A stretch of DNA of 64,000 nt, from the NCBI RefSeq assembly GCF_002742645.2, contig NZ_CP033875.1, positions 3,946,001 through 4,010,000 of the forward strand, in the 5' to 3' direction. The stretch's first letter is position 1. Each line of letters starts with the position of its first letter. A program made the translations under genes and the position numbers. Below are positions 32,397 to 40,792 of this stretch, one piece after another. The notes under the pieces were generated by a model, which made no database searches, was not told the origin of the DNA, and worked only from the letters and a program-made list of their open reading frames with translations. The stretch is from Caulobacter sp. FWC26 (GTDB taxonomy: Bacteria; Pseudomonadota; Alphaproteobacteria; Caulobacterales; Caulobacteraceae).

Positions 32397-33935
32397 ATGA
32401 ACGGCGCGGACGCCCTGATCACCACCCTGGCCGACAACGGCGTGACCGCCTGTTTCGCCAATCCCGGCACCAGTGAGATGCAGTTCGTCTCGGCCCTGGA
32501 CCGCGAGCCGCGCATGCGCAGCGTGCTCTGCCTCTTCGAGGGCGTGGCGACCGGCGCGGCCGATGGCTATGGCCGCATGGCCGGCAAGCCCGCCTGCACC
32601 CTGCTGCATCTGGGTCCCGGCTACGCCAACGGCGCGGCCAATCTGCACAACGCGCGCCGCGCCTTCACGCCGGTGGTCAATGTCATCGGTGAACACGCCA
32701 CCTATCACCGCGACTTCGACGCGCCCTTGAACAGCGACATCGCCGCCCTGGCCGCGCCCAATTCGCTGTGGGTCAAGTCGGCCGAGACCGCCGACAGCGT
32801 CGGACCTCTTGCCGCCGAGGCCATCGTCGCCAGCTTTGGCGCGCCCGGCGGCAACGCCTGTCTCGTGCTGCCCGCCGACGCGGCCTGGAACGAGACGACG
32901 GTCAAGGGGCCGGTCGTGACACCGCCCGCCTTCGCCGCGCCTGACGCTGCGTCCGTGGAGAAGACCGCCCAGGCGCTGAAGGGGGCGACCAAGCCTGTGT
33001 TGCTGCTGGGCTCCGGCGCTTGTGGCGAGGCGGCGCTGACCGCCGCCGGACGCTTGGCCGCCCATGGCGTGCGGGTTCTGACCGACACCTTCACCGCTCG
33101 CCAGGCGCGCGGCGAAGGTCGCTTCCGCCCCGACAAACTGCCCTATTTCGGCGAGTTGGCGCTGAAGGACCTGGACGGCGTCGACCTGATGGTGCTGGTC
33201 GCGACCCAGACCCCGGTCGCCTTCTTCGCCTATCCCGACCGCCCCAGCGTCCTGGTTCCCGAGGGCTGCGCGGTCGAATCCCTGTGTGGTCGCGAGGTTG
33301 ACGCCGCCGCAGCGCTCAACGCCCTGGCTGACGCGCTGGGCGCGCCCGCCGTGGGTCCCGTCGAGACCTACGCCGCTCCGGACGCGCCGGCGGGACGCCT
33401 GGACGCTTGGGCCATCGGCGCGGCGATCGCCCGGCATATGCCCGCCGACACGATCATTTCCGACGACGCCGTGACCGCGGGCCTGCCGATCTTCACCCAG
33501 ACCAAGGCGGCCCGCGCCCACGACTGGCTGTCCCTGACCGGCGGCGCGATCGGCCAGGGGATTCCGCTGACGATCGGCGCGGCGGTGGCGTGTCCGGACC
33601 GCAAGGTTCTGGCCCTGACCGGCGATGGCGCGGGCATGTACACCGTACAGGGCCTCTGGACCGTCGTGCGCGAGAAGTTGGACGTCACCGTCGTCGTCTT
33701 CGCCAATCACGCTTACCGAATCCTCGGCATCGAGCTTGGCCGCACCGGCGCCGGCAATCCGGGCCCCGCCGCCTCGAAGCTGCTGGATCTCGGTGATCCG
33801 CGCATCGATTGGGTCAAGCTCGCCGAAGGCATGGGCATGGCCGCCGAGCGCGTCTCCACCGCCGAGGCCTTCGACGAGGCCTTCGCCCGCGCCATGGCGA
33901 CGCCGGGACCGCGCCTGATCGAAGCCGCGATGTAG
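32397..33935 (+). CDS. Thiamine-pyrophosphate enzyme, acetolactate-synthase large-subunit-like
   Basis: 512 residues from an ATG preceded by GGAGAA. N-terminal PYR domain: CFANPGTSEMQFV and CLFEGVATGAADGYGRMAG with the catalytic Glu. Central FAD/NAD-like domain. C-terminal PP domain: LTGDGAGMYTVQGLWTVVRE with the GDG(x)n-N cofactor motif ending near NHAYRILGIE. It is shorter than biosynthetic acetolactate synthase (about 570) and lacks a neighbouring small subunit. It is therefore more probably a decarboxylase or ligase of the benzoylformate/oxalyl type with unknown 2-keto acid substrate. Confidence 0.8.
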   Translation: MNGADALITTLADNGVTACFANPGTSEMQFVSALDREPRMRSVLCLFEGVATGAADGYGRMAGKPACTLLHLGPGYANGAANLHNARRAFTPVVNVIGEHATYHRDFDAPLNSDIAALAAPNSLWVKSAETADSVGPLAAEAIVASFGAPGGNACLVLPADAAWNETTVKGPVVTPPAFAAPDAASVEKTAQALKGATKPVLLLGSGACGEAALTAAGRLAAHGVRVLTDTFTARQARGEGRFRPDKLPYFGELALKDLDGVDLMVLVATQTPVAFFAYPDRPSVLVPEGCAVESLCGREVDAAAALNALADALGAPAVGPVETYAAPDAPAGRLDAWAIGAAIARHMPADTIISDDAVTAGLPIFTQTKAARAHDWLSLTGGAIGQGIPLTIGAAVACPDRKVLALTGDGAGMYTVQGLWTVVREKLDVTVVVFANHAYRILGIELGRTGAGNPGPAASKLLDLGDPRIDWVKLAEGMGMAAERVSTAEAFDEAFARAMATPGPRLIEAAM

Positions 33936-33962
33936 CGGGTCGCGTTTAAGCCCAAAGAAAAA

Positions 33963-33996
33963 GCCCGCCCAGATTGCTCCGGGCGGGCTCCTTTTT
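33963..33996. terminator. Bidirectional terminator
   Basis: GCCCGCCC (33963-33970) pairs with GGGCGGGC (33981-33988) over a 10-nt loop; TTTTT follows on the plus side (33992-33996) and an A-rich run precedes on the other. It serves the TPP-enzyme gene and the convergent secreted-protein gene. Confidence 0.88.
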
Positions 33997-34014
33997 GTCA
34001 GGCCGTGACCTGGA

Positions 34015-35364
34015 TCAGGCCTTCGGCTTGTTGGTCGGCAGCTTGCAGCCGCCGCCAATGCCCTTGGCCTGGGCGCAGGAGAGGAACTCCTTGGCCGCCG
34101 GCTTGGCGACGCCGATCGGATAGCCCAGGACCCAGCCCGGCAGGCCGTCCGAGCAGGCCACTTCGACGAAGCCTTCGGTGTCGGTCGAACCGATGATGCG
34201 GGCGTCCGAAACCTGGCACGAGGCCTTGTTGAAGCCCACGAGGTCCTTGGTCAGACGGGCGTACTGCGTGTCCTTCTTGGTGAAGGAGCAGCGGAAGCCG
34301 TTCATCTCGGCGGTCAGGCAGTCAAAGACCTTGCCGTCGGTGGCGGTGAACACGGCGATGCCGCCGACGTCGCTGCCCTTGCACTTCAGCTCGACGATTT
34401 CCTTCTTCGGGTCGTTGGTCGGCAGCATGCCGTACTTCTCGACGTCGCAGGTGAAACCGGCCTTGCCGGCCAGCTTGCTGTAGAAGCCGGCTTGCTCGGT
34501 CTGAGCGGCCACCGCGTCGGTCATGGTGCAGCCGCCGCCGACGAAGCCGGCCTGGGCGCACGGGATGGCGCGATTGAACGCCCCGGTGGCCGAGGTCTGC
34601 TGGTAGACGTAGCCCTTGCCGTCATCGCAGGCGACTTCGAAGTAGTTGTCAGTCTTGGTGCTGAGGACGTAGCGCTTGTCCTTGACCACGCACTTGGTGC
34701 CGGCCGCCGCGGCGGCCGTGTTCAGCGTGTCGACGATTTGCAGCTGGGTCTGACGATTGGTCAGCTTGCAGCTGACATTGCCGCCTTCTTCGTACAGCAG
34801 GCAGCTGTTCACCGCGACCTCACCGCCGATGTTCATCGGCGCGGTGGTCTGGACGATGTAACCGGCGCCGCCCTTACAGGCGACTTCGAAATAGGCGTTC
34901 TTGGCGCCCGAGCCGATGGCGCGGGTGTTCTCGATCTCGCAGTTGGCGCCGCCCTTCTTGACGTAGGCGTCGAGGCCCGCGCCGGGGTTGGCGTTGCCCG
35001 GCAGGATACAGGCCAGGCCGCCGACCTTGCCGTCCGGACCCGGCTGGCTCGATTCGAGGCAGCTATAAACTTGCGGCGCGGTGTCCTTCTTGGCGATGAG
35101 CGCGAAGCCCATGCCTTCGTTACACGCAACTTCGAAGTACTTGGCGCCCGCCTTCTTGTCCTCGCCGATGAAGCGAGCGTCCGAAACGGTGCAGCTGGCG
35201 CCGCTGGCCTGCATCAGCGCCGGCGCTTCCTTCATGCCCGCTTCACGCGCCTTGGCGTCGATGGCGGGCTTGCCCTTCTGTTCTTTCGGCGCCGAAATGA
35301 CGGCGGCCGGAACGAGTACGGCGACCGCGAGGGCGGCCGTCAGGCCGATCGCGAAAGGCCTCAT
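34015..35364 (-). CDS. Secreted protein with five cysteine-bounded modules
   Basis: 449 residues from ATG 35364, chosen because AGGAG is 9 nt upstream. A signal peptide (FAIGLTAALAVAVLVPAAVISA) precedes about five degenerate repeats. Each runs roughly 90 residues and shares a Cys-x-V-x-D-x-R-x-I-G opening followed by YFEVAC-x-x-G-x-GY. Examples are CTVSDARFIG, CEIENTRAIG, CVVKDKRYVL, CDVEKYGML and CQVSDARIIG. Paired Cys in each unit suggests disulphide-stabilised beta modules in the periplasm. No enzyme family is recognised. It is a monocistronic unit with a strong terminator. Confidence 0.75.
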   Translation of the reverse strand: MRPFAIGLTAALAVAVLVPAAVISAPKEQKGKPAIDAKAREAGMKEAPALMQASGASCTVSDARFIGEDKKAGAKYFEVACNEGMGFALIAKKDTAPQVYSCLESSQPGPDGKVGGLACILPGNANPGAGLDAYVKKGGANCEIENTRAIGSGAKNAYFEVACKGGAGYIVQTTAPMNIGGEVAVNSCLLYEEGGNVSCKLTNRQTQLQIVDTLNTAAAAAGTKCVVKDKRYVLSTKTDNYFEVACDDGKGYVYQQTSATGAFNRAIPCAQAGFVGGGCTMTDAVAAQTEQAGFYSKLAGKAGFTCDVEKYGMLPTNDPKKEIVELKCKGSDVGGIAVFTATDGKVFDCLTAEMNGFRCSFTKKDTQYARLTKDLVGFNKASCQVSDARIIGSTDTEGFVEVACSDGLPGWVLGYPIGVAKPAAKEFLSCAQAKGIGGGCKLPTNKPKA

Positions 35365-35527
35365 GGGAAACATCTCCTGGGTGGATTCCTCGCGCGGACA
35401 TAAGCGCGTGCTTGCATCGGGGGTCAAGATACCGTCCGACCTAGGCGTGATCGTGACAGCCCTTACGGGCAAAAAATGGGTAGGATTCGCGATAAGCGTC
35501 GGTCGACTGGCGCGCGGAGGGAGTGAA

Positions 35528-36625
35528 ATGCGCGACGGATTCGAAGACGAGACGAGCGAGGCGGCCTCGGAGCCGAAGAAGGCGGGGCGACTGGTCTATC
35601 CGTTCGAGAGCGCGCCAGAGCAGGGCTCAGGCCAGGCCGTCGAGGTCGCGCCGGGCGTCCTGTGGCTGCGGATGCCGTTGGGCGGCTCGCTGCAGTTCAT
35701 CAATGTCTGGGCCATCGCCGACGGCGAGGGCTGGGCGGTGGTCGACACCGGGGTCCAGACCCGCGAGACCAGCCAGGCCTGGCGGGCGGCCTTTGTCGAG
35801 GCGCTGGGCGGCAAGCCGATCACGCGCGTAATCGTCACCCACCTGCATCCCGACCACATCGGCCTGGCCGGCTGGATGACGCGCAAGTTCGACTGCCGGC
35901 TCTGGATGACCCGCCTGGAGTACTTCCAGTGCCGGATGCTGGTGGCCGACACGGGCCGCGAGGCGCCCGAGGACGGGGTGCGATTCTTCCGCGCCGCCGG
36001 CTGGGACGAGGACGCCATCGAGAACTACAAGGCCCGCTTCGGCGGCTTCGGCAAGGCGATCTACGCCCTGCCCGACAGCTATCGCCGCCTGAGCGACGGC
36101 GAGGATTTCGACATCGGCGGCCGCACGTGGCGCGTGGTCACCGGCCAAGGGCATTCGCCGGACCACGCCTGCCTGTGGTGCCCGGAGCTGAAGCTCCTGA
36201 TCTCCGGCGACCAAGTGCTGCCGCGCATCTCGTCGAATGTGTCCGTGTTCCCGACCGAGCCGGACGCCGATCCGCTATCGGACTGGCTGCGTTCGCTGGC
36301 CAAGGTCAAGGCGACCGTGCCGGACGACGTCATCGTGCTGCCGGCCCACAACGATCCGTTCGAAGGCCTGCACACCCGCATCGACGCCCTGATCTCCGGT
36401 CACGAGCGGGGCCTGGCGCGGCTGGAGAAGAAGCTTTCCGAGCGCAAGCGGGTGGTCGACACCTTCGGCGCGCTGTTCGCCCGTCCGATAGGACCCGACC
36501 TCCTGGGCATGGCGACCGGCGAGGCGCTGGCGCACCTCAATTGCCTGATCGGACGAGGCCGGGTCAGCCGCGATTTAGACGCTGACGGCGTCGCCTGGTA
36601 CGCGGCGAATTCTAGCGGCGCTTAA
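35528..36625 (+). CDS. Metallo-beta-lactamase fold hydrolase
   Basis: 365 residues from the ATG behind GGAGGGAG. The MBL metal motif is VTHLHPDHIGLAGWM (H-x-H-x-D-H). The further ligands are in GQGHSPDHACLW and SGDQVLPR, with a late His in LPAHNDPF. The final 80 residues form a helical domain (SERKRVVDTFGALFARP) as in lactonase-type or hydroxyacylglutathione-like hydrolases of the LACTB2 branch. Its substrate is unknown. It lies 44 bp upstream of a marR-led fatty-acid/SDR cluster, possibly as a functional neighbour. Confidence 0.86.
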   Translation: MRDGFEDETSEAASEPKKAGRLVYPFESAPEQGSGQAVEVAPGVLWLRMPLGGSLQFINVWAIADGEGWAVVDTGVQTRETSQAWRAAFVEALGGKPITRVIVTHLHPDHIGLAGWMTRKFDCRLWMTRLEYFQCRMLVADTGREAPEDGVRFFRAAGWDEDAIENYKARFGGFGKAIYALPDSYRRLSDGEDFDIGGRTWRVVTGQGHSPDHACLWCPELKLLISGDQVLPRISSNVSVFPTEPDADPLSDWLRSLAKVKATVPDDVIVLPAHNDPFEGLHTRIDALISGHERGLARLEKKLSERKRVVDTFGALFARPIGPDLLGMATGEALAHLNCLIGRGRVSRDLDADGVAWYAANSSGA

Positions 36626-36635
36626 AAACGACCGT

Positions 36636-36661
36636 TTGACATTTCGCATGTGAAATATACG
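36636..36661 (+). promoter_or_regulatory. marR promoter with palindromic operator
   Basis: TTGACA (36636-36641) is followed by ATTTC-GCATGT-GAAAT, a perfect 5+5 inverted repeat at 36641-36656, and TATACG lies next. The palindrome fills the spacer between the candidate -35 and -10, nine bases before the marR ATG region, the usual arrangement for MarR autorepression. Confidence 0.6.
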
Positions 36662-36669
36662 GTTGACGC

Positions 36670-37113
36670 ATGTCCACGCCGCCCAACCGTAGACTGGTCT
36701 TTCTGCTGAACGCCGGCCATCGGCGCGTGCAGCGCTGGATCGAGGGGAAGATGGCGGCGGAAGGCGGGCTGACCGCCGCGCAGTCGGGCGTGCTGTTCTT
36801 CCTCGGCGAGCGCGATGGCGCCCTGATCGGCGAGGCGGCCGACGCCCTCGATCTGGCCCCCTCGGCCATGACCGGCCTGATCGACCGCATGGCGCGAGCC
36901 GAGCTGGTCGAGCGTCGCGCCGATCCGAAGGACGGACGGGCGATGCGCCTGCACCTCACCGACAAGGGCCGTGTCGCGCGCGACACGGCCAAGGCTGGCC
37001 TGCGCGGCGTCAACGCCCAACTGACCGAAGGCTTCACGGACGAGGAAATCAGCGTGGTCTCGCGCTGGCTGACTAGTCTGCAAACCAAGTTCCCCAAGGG
37101 AGACCCGCAATGA
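36670..37113 (+). CDS. MarR family transcriptional regulator
   Basis: 147 residues of winged-helix MarR fold: LTAAQSGVLFFLGERDGALI, the recognition region LDLAPSAMTGLIDRMARAELV and the wing ERRADPKDGRAMRLHLTDKG. It starts 9 bp after a promoter with an internal palindrome and overlaps the enoyl-CoA hydratase by ATGA. It likely represses itself and the downstream crotonase and SDR genes, relieved by an aromatic or acyl-CoA ligand; the ligand is inferred. Confidence 0.92.
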   Translation: MSTPPNRRLVFLLNAGHRRVQRWIEGKMAAEGGLTAAQSGVLFFLGERDGALIGEAADALDLAPSAMTGLIDRMARAELVERRADPKDGRAMRLHLTDKGRVARDTAKAGLRGVNAQLTEGFTDEEISVVSRWLTSLQTKFPKGDPQ

Positions 37114-37880
37114 CCGAGCATGTGAAGGTGCAGATCGACGCCGGCGTGATGACCCTCACCCTGGCGCGCCCGGAGAAGAAGAACGCCCTGTCCAACGCCA
37201 TGTACGGCGTGCTGGCCGACAGCCTGGAGGCGGCCGAACAGGATCCGGCCATCCGCGTCGTGGTCTTCCAGGGCGACGGCGACAGCTTCACCGCCGGCAA
37301 CGACCTGCAGGACTTCACCGCCCAGGCCACCGGCGCCTTCAGCGGCGAGCGTCACGTGACCCGGTTCCTCAAGGCTCTGGCCCACGCGACCCGCCCGCTG
37401 GTCGCGGCAGTGCAGGGCCAGGCGGTCGGCGTGGGGACGACCATGCTGCTCCATTGCGACCTGGTGTTCGTGACGCCTGACGCGCGCTTGACCACCCCGT
37501 TCGTGAACCTGGCCCTGGTGCCGGAGGCCGCCTCCAGCTGGCTCCTGCCCGCCCGCATCGGCCACGCCCGCGCCTACGCCATGTTCGCCCTGGGCGAGGC
37601 GGTGGACGGCGCCACGGCCGTGGCCTGGGGTCTGGCCAACGGCTTGGCGGACGGCGAGGCGCTGAGGGCCCGCGCCCGGGCCGCCGCCGACCAACTGGCC
37701 AAGCGTCCGCTGGGCGCCCTGACGGTGACCAAGCGGCTGATGCGCGACGCTGAGAAAATCGCCGCCCTCATGGACACAGAAGGCGCGGAGTTCGCCGCGC
37801 GTCTGCAGACCGCCGAGGCGCGCGAAGCCTTCATGGCTTTCGCCGAGCGCCGTGCGCCCGACTTCAGCAAGGTCGGCTAG
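37110..37880 (+). CDS. Enoyl-CoA hydratase/isomerase family protein
   Basis: 256 residues of crotonase fold. FTAGNDLQDF forms part of the oxyanion hole, AVQGQAVGVGTTMLLHCDLVF is the second, and LALVPEAASSW carries a Glu at the expected catalytic position. The final helix (FMAFAERRAPDFSKV) is typical. It acts on an acyl-CoA double bond; chain length is unknown. The start overlaps marR by 4 bp. Confidence 0.9.
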   Translation: MTEHVKVQIDAGVMTLTLARPEKKNALSNAMYGVLADSLEAAEQDPAIRVVVFQGDGDSFTAGNDLQDFTAQATGAFSGERHVTRFLKALAHATRPLVAAVQGQAVGVGTTMLLHCDLVFVTPDARLTTPFVNLALVPEAASSWLLPARIGHARAYAMFALGEAVDGATAVAWGLANGLADGEALRARARAAADQLAKRPLGALTVTKRLMRDAEKIAALMDTEGAEFAARLQTAEAREAFMAFAERRAPDFSKVG

Positions 37881-37975
37881 GTCGCTCTGACCTCAGCCCC
37901 GCGTGATGTCTTTGCGGATTTGCGCGATCCAGATGTAGCGTAGCCGACAGAACAGAACATCGGGAGGAAGCGGAC

Positions 37976-38947
37976 ATGAGCGGACGGATCACATCGCCCT
38001 TTGGGGCCAAGTCGACGGCGCGCGAGGTTGTCGCCGGTCACGACCTTTCCGGCCGCGTGGCCATCGTCACCGGCGCCGCCACTGGAATCGGGGTGGAGAC
38101 CGTCCGGGCGCTGGCCCTGGCCGGCGCGGAAGTGATCATCGCCGCCCGCAAGCCCGAGCTCGGCGAAGAGGTGGCCAACGCCATCAATGAAGAGGCCGGC
38201 TCCAAGCGGGTCAGTTTCGGCATGCTGGACCTGTCCAGCCTGGAGGCCATCCGCCACTTCGCCAACGTCTGGGGCGACCGGCGGATCGACATCCTGATCA
38301 ACAACGCCGCTGTCATGGCCAGTCCGCTGATGCGCACCGCCGACGGCTTCGAGATGCAGTTTGGCACCAATCACCTGGGCCACTTCCTGCTGTCGGTGCT
38401 GCTGGCCCCGAACCTGATCGCGGGCGCCAAGGCCAGCGGCAAGCCGTCTCGCCTGGTGTCGCTCTCGTCGATCGGCCATCGACGCTCGGGGATCCATTTC
38501 GACGATCCCAACTACAACACCCGCCCCTACGAAAAGTGGGAGGCCTATGGGCAGGCCAAGACCGCCAACAGCCTGTTCGCGGTGGGCTTCGACAAGCGCT
38601 TCAAGGACCAGGGCGTCCACGCCAACGCGGTCATGCCGGGCGGCATCCTGACGCCGCTGCAGCGCCACCTGCCGATCGAGGAGCAACGCGCTCTGGGCTG
38701 GCTGGACGAGAACGACCAGCCGCGCGAGGGCTTCAAGACGACCGAGCAGGGCGCAGCCACCAGCGTCTGGGCGGCGGTGGGCGCCGAGCTGGAGGGCGTC
38801 GGCGGGCTCTATCTGGAAGACTGCAACCAGGCGCTGCCCTGGAGCAAGGAGAGTCCCTGGACCGGCGTCATGCCGCACGCCCTGGACCCGGCCGCCGCTG
38901 ATCGGCTCTGGGACCTGTCGGTGGAGATCGTCGGGGCCGGCGCCTGA
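37976..38947 (+). CDS. SDR oxidoreductase (retinol-dehydrogenase-like)
   Basis: 323 residues. TGAATGIGVETVRALALAGA is the cofactor loop, NNAAVMASP follows, SLSSIGHRRSG holds the catalytic Ser, and AYGQAKTANSLFAV the Tyr-x3-Lys pair. The C-terminal extension is as in WWOX/RDH-like SDRs. GGGAGGAAG precedes the ATG. It is third in the marR cluster and its stop overlaps the next ATG by one base (TGATG). Confidence 0.9.
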   Translation: MSGRITSPFGAKSTAREVVAGHDLSGRVAIVTGAATGIGVETVRALALAGAEVIIAARKPELGEEVANAINEEAGSKRVSFGMLDLSSLEAIRHFANVWGDRRIDILINNAAVMASPLMRTADGFEMQFGTNHLGHFLLSVLLAPNLIAGAKASGKPSRLVSLSSIGHRRSGIHFDDPNYNTRPYEKWEAYGQAKTANSLFAVGFDKRFKDQGVHANAVMPGGILTPLQRHLPIEEQRALGWLDENDQPREGFKTTEQGAATSVWAAVGAELEGVGGLYLEDCNQALPWSKESPWTGVMPHALDPAAADRLWDLSVEIVGAGA

Positions 38948-39477
38948 TGGATCGCAACGCCGTGCTGCGTCTTGCGGGCCTGGCGGCGATCGTTGGTGGG
39001 CTGATCGATCTTTTCGGTCCGCTGGTCTATCCGCATATGGCTCAACAACCCAAGCTGATCACCTATGTCCTTATCGACGTGCTTCTGCTGCTGGGACTGT
39101 TCGGCCTGCTGTCGGCGACTTGGCGGTCTACCGGCTGGCTAGGCTTGGCCGGCTTCGTCGTCGCGGTAACCGGCGTGCTTCTGGTGCGCTCCTCGGCGAC
39201 CAATGTGCTGGGTCCGTCGACGGACGCGATCGCAGCGGCCGTTTGGGCTATAGGTATGGCGATCATTGGCGTGGCTCAGTTACGCCCCCGAACCCCGTTT
39301 CGGTTGGCCGGCTGCCTTTGGATGCTGACGGTTATTATCCCGCTCGTCGCAATGCTGTTCCAGGATCACCGCGCGTCCCGAAGCGCCACCGCACACGCCC
39401 TATTCGCACTGGGCTTTATGGTTGCGGGCGCGCAACTGGTCCGCCGTCCTCAATCCATTTCTGGAGACCCCGCGTGA
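38947..39477 (+). CDS. Membrane protein with about five TM helices
   Basis: 176 residues, almost entirely hydrophobic helices (LAGLAAIVGGLIDLFGPLVY, LIDVLLLLGLFGLLSAT, LAGFVVAVTGVLLV, WAIGMAIIGVAQL, LWMLTVIIPLVAMLF). No catalytic motif is recognised. Its start overlaps the upstream SDR stop and its stop overlaps the next gene's GTG, so it is an integral member of the cluster. Codon choice looks somewhat less GC-biased than its neighbours. Transporter-like or membrane-scaffold roles are only guesses. Confidence 0.7.
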   Translation: MDRNAVLRLAGLAAIVGGLIDLFGPLVYPHMAQQPKLITYVLIDVLLLLGLFGLLSATWRSTGWLGLAGFVVAVTGVLLVRSSATNVLGPSTDAIAAAVWAIGMAIIGVAQLRPRTPFRLAGCLWMLTVIIPLVAMLFQDHRASRSATAHALFALGFMVAGAQLVRRPQSISGDPA

Positions 39478-40331
39478 GCCTCAAGAACAAGACCCTGTTC
39501 GTCACCGGCGCCTCGCGCGGCATCGGTCTGGCCATCGCCGTCCGGGCGGCCCGCGACGGCGCCAATGTGGTGATCGCGGCCAAGACCGCCGAGGCCCATC
39601 CCAAGCTGCCGGGCACCATCTACACCGCCGCCAAGGAAATCGAGGACGCCGGCGGCAAGGCCCTGCCGCTGGTCGTCGACGTGCGCGAGGAGGCCAGCGT
39701 CCAGGAAGCGGTCGACAAGGCCGTGGCCCAGTTCGGCGGCATCGACATCTGCGTCAACAACGCCTCGGCCATCTCGCTGACGCCGACCCTGATGACCGAC
39801 ATGAAGCGCTATGACCTGATGCACCAGATCAATACGCGCGGCACGTTCGTGACCTCCAAGGCCTGCATCCCGCACCTGAAGAACGCCGAGAATCCGCACG
39901 TGCTGATGCTGTCGCCGCCGCTGGACATGTCGCCGCGCTGGTTCGGCTCGCATGTGGCCTACACCATGGCCAAGTTCGGCATGTCGATGTGCGTGCTGGG
40001 CATGGCCGAGGAGTTCAAGCCCGACGGCATCGCCTTCAACGCCCTATGGCCCCGCACCGGCATCGCCACGGCCGCCATCCAGTTCGCCCTGACCGGCGAG
40101 GAGGGCCTGCGCCACTGCCGCACGCCCGAGATCATGGCCGACGCGGCCTATGCGATCTTCAACAAGCCCTCGCGCGACTTCAGCGGCAACTTCCTGATCG
40201 ACGACACCTTCCTGTACGGCGAGGGCGTCCGCGACTTCGATCCCTACAAGGTCGACCCGACCGCCAGCCTGATGCCGGACTTCTTCGTGCCCGAGAGCAG
40301 CCAGCCGCCGCCCGGGGTGAAGATCGGTTGA
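39474..40331 (+). CDS. SDR oxidoreductase (HSDL2-like)
   Basis: 285 residues from a GTG (VSLKNKTLFVTGASRGIG) that overlaps the previous stop by GTGA and is served by GGAG. TGASRGIG, NNASAISLT and VAYTMAKFGMSM (Tyr-x3-Lys) are the SDR core. The PTLMTDMKRYDLMHQINTRG region is typical of hydroxysteroid-dehydrogenase-like protein 2. The substrate is probably an acyl or sterol-like alcohol, by family. It ends the marR cluster and is followed by palindromic repeats. Confidence 0.88.
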   Translation: MSLKNKTLFVTGASRGIGLAIAVRAARDGANVVIAAKTAEAHPKLPGTIYTAAKEIEDAGGKALPLVVDVREEASVQEAVDKAVAQFGGIDICVNNASAISLTPTLMTDMKRYDLMHQINTRGTFVTSKACIPHLKNAENPHVLMLSPPLDMSPRWFGSHVAYTMAKFGMSMCVLGMAEEFKPDGIAFNALWPRTGIATAAIQFALTGEEGLRHCRTPEIMADAAYAIFNKPSRDFSGNFLIDDTFLYGEGVRDFDPYKVDPTASLMPDFFVPESSQPPPGVKIG

Positions 40332-40336
40332 TTGAG

Positions 40337-40469
40337 ACCCTCTCCCAGAGGGAGAGAAGGGACCCGCCGCGAAGCGGTGGGAGGTGAGGGGTTTCGCCGG
40401 CCGACGTCTTACTCCCTCTCCCTCCCACGCTTTCAGCGCGGGCCCCGCCCTCTTCCCTTGGGAGAAGGT
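40337..40469. repeat. CTCTCCC-type palindromic repeats at the TfoX 3' end
   Basis: A CCCTCTCCC/GGGAGAG palindrome at 40338-40356, then CGCCGCGAAGCGGTGGGAGG, and a CCTCTTCCC/GGGAGAAGG pair near 40449-40469. They are relatives of the 60-bp repeats at 12888 and 13351. The second unit overlaps the last codons of the TfoX-like gene. Confidence 0.8.
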
Positions 40470-40792
40470 TTCTGTTTACGCGCGGCGACGGCCAGCGACT
40501 TTCGCGCCCAGTCCAGCAGAATATCCTGGTCGTCCAAAGCCTCGGTGGGCGCAGTCCAGTAGGCCATCGTCTTGCCGTCCTCGAACGGGGCGAAGGCCTG
40601 TGCGCCGGCGGCCTCGAATTCGAGCTTCAGGGCATCGTCGCCCTTGAGGTAGAGGACGTCGTCGTCGATGAGCGCGAAGAACAGCCCATTCGCATAGACG
40701 CCGACTCCCCCGAACATGCGCCGGGCGCTGACCTGTCCCAGCGGGGCCAGCAGCTCCAGAACGAAGTCCTTGTAGTCGTCGGATACCGCCAT
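40433..40792 (-). CDS. TfoX N-terminal domain protein
   Basis: 119 residues from ATG 40792. The TfoX_N core is clear: LELLAPLGQVSARRMFGGVGVYANGLFFALIDDDVLYLKGDD and then YWTAPTEALDDQDILLDWARKSL; key pieces are SARRMFGG and LFFALI. The tail KPSPKGRGRGPR is encoded by a palindromic repeat. The start codon overlaps that of the divergent GNAT gene by two bases. The family is linked to competence regulation in gammaproteobacteria, but the role of standalone N-domains is unknown. Confidence 0.87.
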   Translation of the reverse strand: MAVSDDYKDFVLELLAPLGQVSARRMFGGVGVYANGLFFALIDDDVLYLKGDDALKLEFEAAGAQAFAPFEDGKTMAYWTAPTEALDDQDILLDWARKSLAVAARKQKPSPKGRGRGPR

